Source of the DNA: Pseudomonadota bacterium
Lineage (GTDB): Bacteria > Pseudomonadota > Gammaproteobacteria > Steroidobacterales > Steroidobacteraceae
Length of the DNA stretch: 36,441 bases
Reading direction: 5' to 3'
NCBI GenBank assembly: GCA_021826035.1
Contig: JAKBBE010000020.1
Location: 1-36,441, forward strand
Below are positions 31,343-36,441 of the stretch, one piece after another (positions within the stretch are counted from its first letter, which is position 1; every line of letters begins with the position of its first letter). The notes beneath the pieces were generated by a model. That model saw only the letters and a program-made list of their open reading frames with translations. It searched no databases and was not told the DNA's origin. A program made the translations under genes and the position numbers.

Positions 31343-31594
31343 ATGAATGAGCCTGAAAACAAACATCACGAGAATCGGTTCTTTGTGGATGCAAAGCCAT
31401 ATGAGACCGACCAGACGGCGTTAACCGGCGCCCAGATCAAAGCGCAGGCGAGTGTACCGCCCCAATACCAGCTTTTTCTCGAAGAGGAAGGTGATCGACC
31501 TGATCGCGCTATCTCGGATGGAGAGAGTATTAACCTTCAAGGCGAGCCGAAGCACTTCTTCGCAGTTCCACCCGCTACTTTTGGAAACCAATGA
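31343..31594 (+). CDS. Ubiquitin-like beta-grasp protein (multiubiquitin-like)
   Basis: An 83-residue product with one small beta-grasp domain, similar to bacterial Multi_ubiq-type ubiquitin-like proteins: FFVDAKPYETDQTALTGAQIKAQA (first beta hairpin and helix), YQLFLEEEGDRPDRAISDGESINL, then a final strand KHFFAVPPATFGNQ. There is no C-terminal diglycine; a lone Gly81 is followed by Asn-Gln, which could be trimmed by the JAB peptidase encoded two genes later. GAGGAGAGG precedes the ATG by seven bases. The stop overlaps the E2-like start as ATGA. Only one domain is present, not a tandem array. Confidence 0.82.
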   Translation: MNEPENKHHENRFFVDAKPYETDQTALTGAQIKAQASVPPQYQLFLEEEGDRPDRAISDGESINLQGEPKHFFAVPPATFGNQ

Positions 31595-31992
31595 TCGACT
31601 CTCAAGTGCCCCAATTGGTCAGCCAGCGGAAACGGGGGGGAGCCCCTGAGCCCACCGCTCGCCGATTGCCAAATGGGGGCTATCTGATTTCCGTGCCGGG
31701 GGTTGACATTGGACCGGGATGGAATCAGCGCACCGTGACCATTCTGTTTCTCGCGCCGCCGGGCTATCCTGCGGCGCGACCGGATTGCTTCTGGGTGGAG
31801 CCGTCCGGGTTACGTCTCGCTGGAGGAGGGACGCCCCAGAACACGAATGACTCGAACCCCATACCGGGGGACGATGTTCCAGGGCGGAGGACAACTTGGT
31901 TCTCATGGCACCTGCAAACCTGGAACCCGAATACGGACTCGTTGTTGACGTTTTTCAACGTCATAATGAATCGCTTGAGACCGGCACGATGA
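31591..31992 (+). CDS. E2-like protein (Prok-E2_E type)
   Basis: The 133-residue product resembles the bacterial E2/UBC-superfamily group E: LISVPGVDIGPGWNQRTVTILFLAPPGYPAARPDCFWV gives the E2 beta-sheet and the PxxYP..rP strand turn, and TTWFSWHLQTWNPNTDSLLTFF corresponds to the region after the active site. Canonical E2s have a catalytic Cys before this last segment; here none is present. The only Cys is Cys66, in a beta-strand. His107 and Ser105 are the polar residues nearest the expected site. Its stop overlaps the next start, and it is downstream of the ubiquitin-like gene, so it probably acts in ligation or in presenting the ubiquitin-like protein. Confidence 0.8.
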   Translation: MIDSQVPQLVSQRKRGGAPEPTARRLPNGGYLISVPGVDIGPGWNQRTVTILFLAPPGYPAARPDCFWVEPSGLRLAGGGTPQNTNDSNPIPGDDVPGRRTTWFSWHLQTWNPNTDSLLTFFNVIMNRLRPAR

Positions 31993-33326
31993 TCGAGATC
32001 ACGCTCAGCGCTGAGGATACGCACACCCTCGAGACTGCACTTCTATCGACCAATGCCCTTGAACAGTGCGCCATTCTCTATGCCTCGCAAACCCGTCGAA
32101 AGGACGGTTCTGTAAGGCTGCTTGTGCGAACGATCGAGCTCCCAGATCAAGACGATTATATCGCTCAAGGAGAGTGCCAGGCAGTTCTAACGCCAATTTG
32201 CGTAGCCCGCGCTAGCAAGCGTGCTCGTCGCGAGCAGCAATCCTTGATATTTGCTCATAGCCATCCGGGGACTTCACCTCCTGAGTTTTCGTGGGTGGAC
32301 GATGATGGTGAACAACACCTCGCTCGCTTTCTCGCGTGGCGAAATCCCGGCATCATTCATGCGGCTCTCGTCATGAGTCGCGGCGGAGTTCGTGCGAGGC
32401 GCTTGGGCGCACGCGAGGAAGCGCGCGTCGTATCACTTGGCGAGAGTCGCTCCGTTTTGTTCGACCCCGTCGAGGCAACGCCGGCACCGCCCGGTCGATT
32501 TGATAGGCAGATCCGCGCATTTGGCGAGGCGGGCCAGAGCAGAATGGAGGCATTGCGTGTAGCAATTGTCGGTCTAGGAGGCACGGGCTCCATTGTCGCC
32601 GAGCAACTGGCCCATTTGGGTGTTTGTGGCTTTGTCCTCGTGGACCCGGATATCCTAGAAGAGAGCAACCTCAACCGGGTTGTCGGGAGTTCGGCGGCTG
32701 ATATCGGCCGGCCCAAAGTTGATATTGCGGCCGATGCTATTGCCCGCATTGCGCCGCGCGCGAACGTTGAGTGCATCAAGGGAGACGTGGTTCGTGCTCA
32801 AGTGGCCCGAGTGCTGACGGAAGGTGACTTCATATTTGGCTGCACGGACTCGCATGGTAGCCGCTCCGTTATTCAGCAAATCGCCTACCAGTATTTAATC
32901 CCATGCGTCGATATGGGGTCTACTATCACCACTACTGACGGTAGTCTGACTGGGGTCTTCGGTCGGGTGCAGCTACTAGCGCCCGGATTTTCATGCTTGA
33001 GTTGCTCGGGACTTCTGGACTCGGAGGAGGTGCGGCGCGACTTGATGAGCCCGTTCGAGAGGAAGATGGATCCATACATCAGCGGAGAGCGCATCCCGGC
33101 GCCATCTGTCATATCGATCAATGGAACCGTCTCGTCGCTTGCTTCAACCATGTTTATGGCAATCGTCGCGGGTGTGCCGAGCTCTGCTCGATACTTGGTC
33201 TACAACGCGCTCAAGTCGACGCTGAGGAACGTGCGAGCAACACCGACCGAGAATTGCTACATCTGCTCACGAGCCGGAGTTCTCGCGCGCGGTGATTCTG
33301 TAGCCTTGTATGCGAGGGATGACTAG
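31989..33326 (+). CDS. JAB (JAMM) peptidase - E1-like adenylyltransferase fusion
   Basis: A 445-residue fusion. The N-terminal JAB domain (about 1-150) has a complete JAMM zinc site: Glu25, His90 and His92 (HSHPG), Ser101 and Asp104. Such domains cleave ubiquitin-like tails or conjugates. The C-terminal E1/ThiF domain (about 165-445) has FDRQIRAFG, the nucleotide loop GLGGTG (195-200), VDPDILEESNLNR, and zinc cysteines Cys336, Cys339, Cys423 and Cys426. No Cys lies between 339 and 423, where E1 catalytic Cys usually sits, so adenylation without a stable thioester is possible. I start at ATG 31989, which overlaps the E2-like stop; the open frame to 31896 has no support. Confidence 0.88.
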   Translation: MIEITLSAEDTHTLETALLSTNALEQCAILYASQTRRKDGSVRLLVRTIELPDQDDYIAQGECQAVLTPICVARASKRARREQQSLIFAHSHPGTSPPEFSWVDDDGEQHLARFLAWRNPGIIHAALVMSRGGVRARRLGAREEARVVSLGESRSVLFDPVEATPAPPGRFDRQIRAFGEAGQSRMEALRVAIVGLGGTGSIVAEQLAHLGVCGFVLVDPDILEESNLNRVVGSSAADIGRPKVDIAADAIARIAPRANVECIKGDVVRAQVARVLTEGDFIFGCTDSHGSRSVIQQIAYQYLIPCVDMGSTITTTDGSLTGVFGRVQLLAPGFSCLSCSGLLDSEEVRRDLMSPFERKMDPYISGERIPAPSVISINGTVSSLASTMFMAIVAGVPSSARYLVYNALKSTLRNVRATPTENCYICSRAGVLARGDSVALYARDD

Positions 33327-34942
33327 TGGCGATCAGGGAATACGCTGCGGCAAAGAGGCGGACGCGGGTCTGCTTTTGGGGAGCAATGCCCGACAGTCCG
33401 GGATTGGCGGCATTCACCAGTCGGGGACTTCGGCCTGAAAAATTCACGGCCTCGATGCGTGCTCCCAGAGAGCTGGCGGTGACAGACTCCGTTGTTTTGA
33501 CTCAGGATGCCAATAATCTGAAGGGAGTGTATCTAGACCTCGAGCGCTACGCTGACAGACTCCTTGCATTTGACTGTCGGATTTATGTGCGCGTCGCGCC
33601 CGGTCTGACGATACAGGGGCGCGAGCGAACTACGATCGTCAACGCGATCCGAAAGCTTCGACTGCCCGGAGCTGCGCTTCGACGGGAAGAGTGGGCATCT
33701 ATAGACGACGGCGAGCTTCGCGAGCGCGAAGGGTATCCCCTCGCTCCTTACGTTTGCGTATGCGATACATCCTGGACCTGGGAAGTGATCGCTCAGATGA
33801 TCTCTGAGAACCCGGCCGGCGATCCGCCGAACTTGGATCTTCTGCCCAACGCCGTCACCTCGGACGGTAGGAAACTAAGGCTCAACCCGGAGAGCGTCCT
33901 TCTACTTCAGCGGGCATTCGGTGACTGCAGCGAAGTGCATTTACGCGGAATGCAAGATGGCCTTTCAGGGGTGAGCGTATACCGCGCCTACACGAAGCAA
34001 ACTGCAGGGCTGAATGCTAGGTGGCCGGCGTCGTACTTCGTGAAGATCGGTGCACGCAGCACGATTTGGCGAGAGTACTTCCACTATGAAGGACACGCGC
34101 TTGAATACATTCCGTTCTATCTTGCGCCGCGATTGACTCTCGAGCGATGCGGCTTGGGCGCACGTGAAGGAATAATCGTCGGTGACTTCGTCGAGCAGGC
34201 GGAACCGTTACGTGACGCGGCGCGCGCAGGGAGGGCTATACATGCGCTCGGAACTCTATTTAGTCGAACGCTAGCTGCTTGGCGGCACGATGCGGAGAAG
34301 GACCATGCGCGTTCCATCGGGCAAGTACTGGCGGAGTTTTTGCCGTCCGGTTGGGATATACCGGCTGAAAGAAAGGCGATCATCACACGAGAGTTCGAGG
34401 TCACGGCAGACGTGCCCGAAATTAGGGAACTGTTGAAGAAATGTGACGCGAAGCCCGTGCTCATAGGCACAATTCATGGAGACTTAAATCCCTCCAATGT
34501 TCTGATTAGGCTCTCGGACGCCATACTCATTGACTTTGAAAAGCTAAAAGAGGGGCGACCATTGCTTTATGACGCGGCCTCGGTCGAAGCGGGCCTTCTT
34601 GTCGATGGATTTGCGATGGACAAGCGCAAACCGAAAGAATGGCTGCAGTCGATAGAGAACCTGTACGACAGTCACGAGCTGTTCGAGTGGCGTGTGCCGT
34701 GTCATCCCAAAGACGGGTCCTCCTGGTTTTATGACTGTGTCCGACAGATCCGAGCTCAATCGAAGCAGCTCGAACTCGAGGCTGGACAGTACGCCGCAGC
34801 CTTGGGAATTGCTCTGGTTAGAAAGAGTTGCAACGAGCACATTTTCAGGGACAGACGTGACGCTCTCCGCGCGGGAGCTTATGTTCTTGGCGAGCGCATC
34901 CTCAGGCGGGTAGTGGCTGCGTACAGCAGGGCCACTCCGTGA
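33326..34942 (+). CDS. Kinase-fold (APH/choline-kinase-like) protein with N-terminal extension
   Basis: A 538-residue product. Residues about 210-480 form an aminoglycoside-phosphotransferase-like kinase fold: VYRAY and ASYFVKIG (Lys240) in the N-lobe, HGDLNPSNVLI (His384, Asp386, Asn391) as catalytic loop and IDFEKL (Asp403-Glu405) as metal-binding motif. Residues about 1-170 contain a Rossmann/receiver-like strand pattern (RVCFWGAMP, CRIYVRVAPG) that I do not recognise. With all catalytic residues present it is probably active on a small molecule or protein. The start GTG overlaps the JAB-E1 stop by one base (TAGTG). Function in the system is unknown. Confidence 0.75.
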   Translation: MAIREYAAAKRRTRVCFWGAMPDSPGLAAFTSRGLRPEKFTASMRAPRELAVTDSVVLTQDANNLKGVYLDLERYADRLLAFDCRIYVRVAPGLTIQGRERTTIVNAIRKLRLPGAALRREEWASIDDGELREREGYPLAPYVCVCDTSWTWEVIAQMISENPAGDPPNLDLLPNAVTSDGRKLRLNPESVLLLQRAFGDCSEVHLRGMQDGLSGVSVYRAYTKQTAGLNARWPASYFVKIGARSTIWREYFHYEGHALEYIPFYLAPRLTLERCGLGAREGIIVGDFVEQAEPLRDAARAGRAIHALGTLFSRTLAAWRHDAEKDHARSIGQVLAEFLPSGWDIPAERKAIITREFEVTADVPEIRELLKKCDAKPVLIGTIHGDLNPSNVLIRLSDAILIDFEKLKEGRPLLYDAASVEAGLLVDGFAMDKRKPKEWLQSIENLYDSHELFEWRVPCHPKDGSSWFYDCVRQIRAQSKQLELEAGQYAAALGIALVRKSCNEHIFRDRRDALRAGAYVLGERILRRVVAAYSRATP

Positions 34943-35511
34943 GCCGAAATCACCACCTGCAGCTGAAAGGGGTAGTGGACTCGCGCAGTAGGGCCGAACG
35001 ACATTTGCGGTCGCCAGGCGATGCGGTATTGGTGGAACGGGGCGTTCCGCGGTGGTTGTTAATGGCATGCCCCTGCGGGTGTGGGGCCGTGCTCCCCATC
35101 AATCTCGATGCCCGCGCTGGTAAGGCATGGCGCCTGTATAGAAGTCAAAAATGGGGTATGAGCCTCTTTCCATCGGTGTGGAGAGACACGGATTGCCGCA
35201 GTCATTTCATCATCTGGCGCAATAACATACTTCTCTTCGGCCAGCGTGAGGAAGACTTCGAGTCGCCGAGCAGTGATCATGAAACCGCTCGCCTCGCAGA
35301 AACAGCATTTGGATGCCTCCCGTCAACAGGATTTCAGTCTTTCGTTGCAGTTGCAGACGCTTTAGGGGAGATCCCCTGGGATGTGCTTCATGCTCTTCGG
35401 TACCTGGTGAGACGAGGACTTGCACGGGAGGGGCTTGGTAACGAACAGGGAACGTTCTGTCGAACGCCGTCTCGTACCGGAACTGCAAAACCGACGGAGT
35501 GGTGGGCGTGA
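34939..35511 (+). CDS. DUF6527-like metal-binding protein
   Basis: A 190-residue product. Residues about 25-100 match the DUF6527 pattern: LMACPCGCG (Cys44, 46, 48), a buried WRLYRSQKWGMSLFPSVW, and CRSHFIIW (Cys86, His89), a likely zinc site. The rest is helical with a winged-helix-like segment (VAVADALGEIPWDVLHALRYLVRRG). I recall relatives encoded beside ThiF-type E1, E2-like and ubiquitin-like genes, so this neighbour set suggests a shared pathway; the role is unknown. The GTG start overlaps the kinase stop as GTGA. Confidence 0.72.
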   Translation: MSRNHHLQLKGVVDSRSRAERHLRSPGDAVLVERGVPRWLLMACPCGCGAVLPINLDARAGKAWRLYRSQKWGMSLFPSVWRDTDCRSHFIIWRNNILLFGQREEDFESPSSDHETARLAETAFGCLPSTGFQSFVAVADALGEIPWDVLHALRYLVRRGLAREGLGNEQGTFCRTPSRTGTAKPTEWWA

Positions 35512-35517
35512 GCGGAG

Positions 35518-36219
35518 ATGCACGCTGAAATGTGGTACGACGAGATTCCGCCTGGCAAGTCATGGGCGTCGCTCTGGTCGGGCTACGTTCTTTGCGGGCA
35601 CTGTACCGGAATTCGACAAGTCCAAGCCAATTGTCCGGCGTGCGGTGCGCCGCCCCCATCGAGCGAGCCGGTAAGGGTCCGGCGCGAAGATGGAACCGAG
35701 GAAATGGTTATTATGGCGTTGGCTGGCGCTGAGGGGCGGTATGAAGACTATGTGTACTTGCAAATGCTTCAGCGCGAGTGGGAGCGTCCAGCACCGGACT
35801 TTGAGCAGCTCTCCCATCTTAGGAACGGCAAGCGTCCATCGGCGCGCGCTGCCCTTGCGTTATTGTTTTGGAGCTACTTCGAAACGCGGATTGAACGACT
35901 ACTCAGGAACGGAATGCGCAGATTGCCGGAGAGCGTTCGTGAAGACCTGCTTGACCGATATTCAGCCATCGGTGCTAGAGTGTACAAGCTATATGCAATC
36001 GTCTTCGGCCAAACATACTTCGACGACTTGCGAGCCTTTGGATTTGCTGACGTGGCAGATCTGCTGCTGGAGCTACACAAAAGACGGAACGAGTTCTCTC
36101 ACGGTCAACCGCAAGCTATCGACGATGCCAGTGTGATTGCACTGGTCGGCTCACTCAAAGCGGAGCACGAATCGTGGATAGCCGTCTTCAATCGCCGAGC
36201 CACCTCCGCTAGTGGATGA
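35518..36219 (+). CDS. Zinc-ribbon HEPN-domain protein, candidate RNase effector
   Basis: A 233-residue product. The N-terminal zinc ribbon has CGHC (Cys26, Cys29) and CPAC (Cys39, Cys42). The C-terminal part is a helical HEPN-like domain: ALALLFWSYFETRIERLLR near its start, and RNEFSH, which has the R-x4-H motif (Arg190, His195) used by HEPN RNases that cut tRNA or mRNA. In defence cassettes such proteins are usually the toxic effector. The start is six bases after the DUF6527-like stop; GGAG abuts ATG 35518, so ATG 35530 may be the real start. Function inferred from the motif and context only. Confidence 0.75.
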   Translation: MHAEMWYDEIPPGKSWASLWSGYVLCGHCTGIRQVQANCPACGAPPPSSEPVRVRREDGTEEMVIMALAGAEGRYEDYVYLQMLQREWERPAPDFEQLSHLRNGKRPSARAALALLFWSYFETRIERLLRNGMRRLPESVREDLLDRYSAIGARVYKLYAIVFGQTYFDDLRAFGFADVADLLLELHKRRNEFSHGQPQAIDDASVIALVGSLKAEHESWIAVFNRRATSASG

Positions 36220-36312
36220 GCCATCGCTGCAGTCGACTATTAGTCACGACGGGTGGATGTCGTCCTGAAGCTGGCTCACCGATAGCGTGATGGCCAGACG
36301 AAGCAAACAGTC

Positions 36313-36441
36313 TGTCTGAAGTGGTCCCCCGTTGACGGACATCTAATGGATGGATTAAACCCACCCTTTGGAGGTCACTATGGAACGTCAGGTTCGTGCT
36401 CAATATACGGCCGATTACAAGGCGCAGGCCGTGTCACTGGC
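36313..36441 (+). mobile_element. IS3-like element, left end (partial)
   Basis: About 93 bases of non-coding sequence follow the HEPN gene. Then begins a short stretch ending in a transposase start codon. TGTCTGAAGTGG at 36313-36324 (or TGAAGTGG from 36317) has a 5' TG as at IS3-family ends, but the other end is outside the window, so inverted repeats and target duplication cannot be checked. A TTGACG box lies at about 36332. Its insertion near the end of the cassette may have removed or cut off downstream genes. Confidence 0.6.
36380..36441 (+). CDS. IS3-family transposase OrfA, 5' end only
   Basis: The ATG at 36380 is preceded by TGGAGG (36369-36374) with good spacing. The 20 complete codons encode MERQVRAQYTADYKAQAVSL, the start of the N-terminal helix-turn-helix of IS3-family OrfA proteins (compare QYTAEFKxQAVxL). 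The rest lies beyond the window, so the subgroup cannot be named and it is unclear whether OrfB is intact. Confidence 0.75.
   Translation, partial: MERQVRAQYTADYKAQAVSL

Larger units (their letters stand above)
24265..36441. mobile_element. Integrative and mobilisable element in tRNA-Met (right end not in window)
   Basis: The left edge is the tRNA-Met 3' part, where the integrase terminates. Inside are integrase, excisionase-like gene, XRE regulator, mobilisation genes with nic-like sites, a relaxase, and cargo. No mating-pore or coupling-protein gene is seen, so transfer would depend on a helper conjugation system. A second copy of the tRNA 3' sequence (attR) was not found by eye up to 36,441, so the right end is probably beyond the window or was lost; the IS3-like element at the far right may be inside or beyond it. 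Base composition after about 30,350 is visibly less GC-rich than the core. Confidence 0.75.

Noticed and set aside
36209..36403. 64-codon minus-strand frame at the right edge
   Set aside because: It overlaps the IS3-like transposase start and has no recognisable motif.
24246..36441. CRISPR array or rRNA genes
   Set aside because: I found no regularly spaced repeats and no rRNA-like sequence.
24246..36441. Second copy of the tRNA-Met 3' end (attR)
   Set aside because: I looked for TTCGAGTCCC and CCTTTCCACCA after 24,322 and did not see them; a computed search would settle it.

Overview
This window comes from a high-GC gammaproteobacterial chromosome and splits into a conserved core (about 1-24,245) and a mobile, mostly lower-GC accessory region (about 24,246-36,441). 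The order lolB-ispE-tRNA-Gln-prs-rplY-pth-ychF, the mreBCD-mrdA-rodA cluster and 1,265-residue MetH all point to Gammaproteobacteria. A complete GatCAB amidotransferase and an ArsR-methyltransferase regulator next to metF-metH would fit a Xanthomonadales/Nevskiales-like lineage, but genus and species cannot be read from the sequence.

Core, left to right. The elongasome operon mreB-mreC-mreD-mrdA-rodA runs leftward and is cut by the window edge 36 codons into rodA. Divergent from it is gatC-gatA-gatB, which makes Gln-tRNA and/or Asn-tRNA by transamidation. Then come the redox chaperone hslO, a methionine-cycle cluster (ArsR-type regulator with a methyltransferase-like domain, metF, metH), a leftward polytopic membrane protein, and prmC-ppi-mtgA. 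prfA converges on mtgA. lolB-ispE, tRNA-Gln(TTG), prs, rplY, pth and ychF follow. Many junctions are 4-base ATGA stop/start overlaps.

Mobile region. An elongator-type tRNA-Met(CAT) is the attachment site of a tyrosine integrase whose last 19 or so codons are the antisense of the tRNA. Behind it are an overlapping excisionase-like gene, two small accessory genes, and an XRE regulator whose upstream region carries a direct repeat shared with the divergent integrase-side genes. Next are a LysE-type exporter, a broken GNAT acetyltransferase, and a mobilisation module with two nic-like sites, a MobC-like protein and a VirD2-like relaxase. No conjugation pore genes are visible, so this looks like an integrative and mobilisable element. 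No right att copy was found, so its right end is probably outside the window.

Cargo. From 30,413 to 36,219 lies a tight seven-gene cassette: a CapW/BrxR-type WYL regulator, a small ubiquitin-like beta-grasp protein, an E2-like protein, a JAB(JAMM)-E1 fusion, a kinase-fold protein, a DUF6527-like metal-binding protein, and a zinc-ribbon-HEPN protein. Every junction from the ubiquitin-like gene to the DUF6527-like gene overlaps. I read it as a bacterial ubiquitin-like conjugation system, probably in anti-phage defence, with a non-canonical E1/E2 (the usual catalytic cysteines are not where expected) and a HEPN RNase as candidate effector. It is the most interesting content here. An IS3-like element starts about 90 bases after it and runs off the window.
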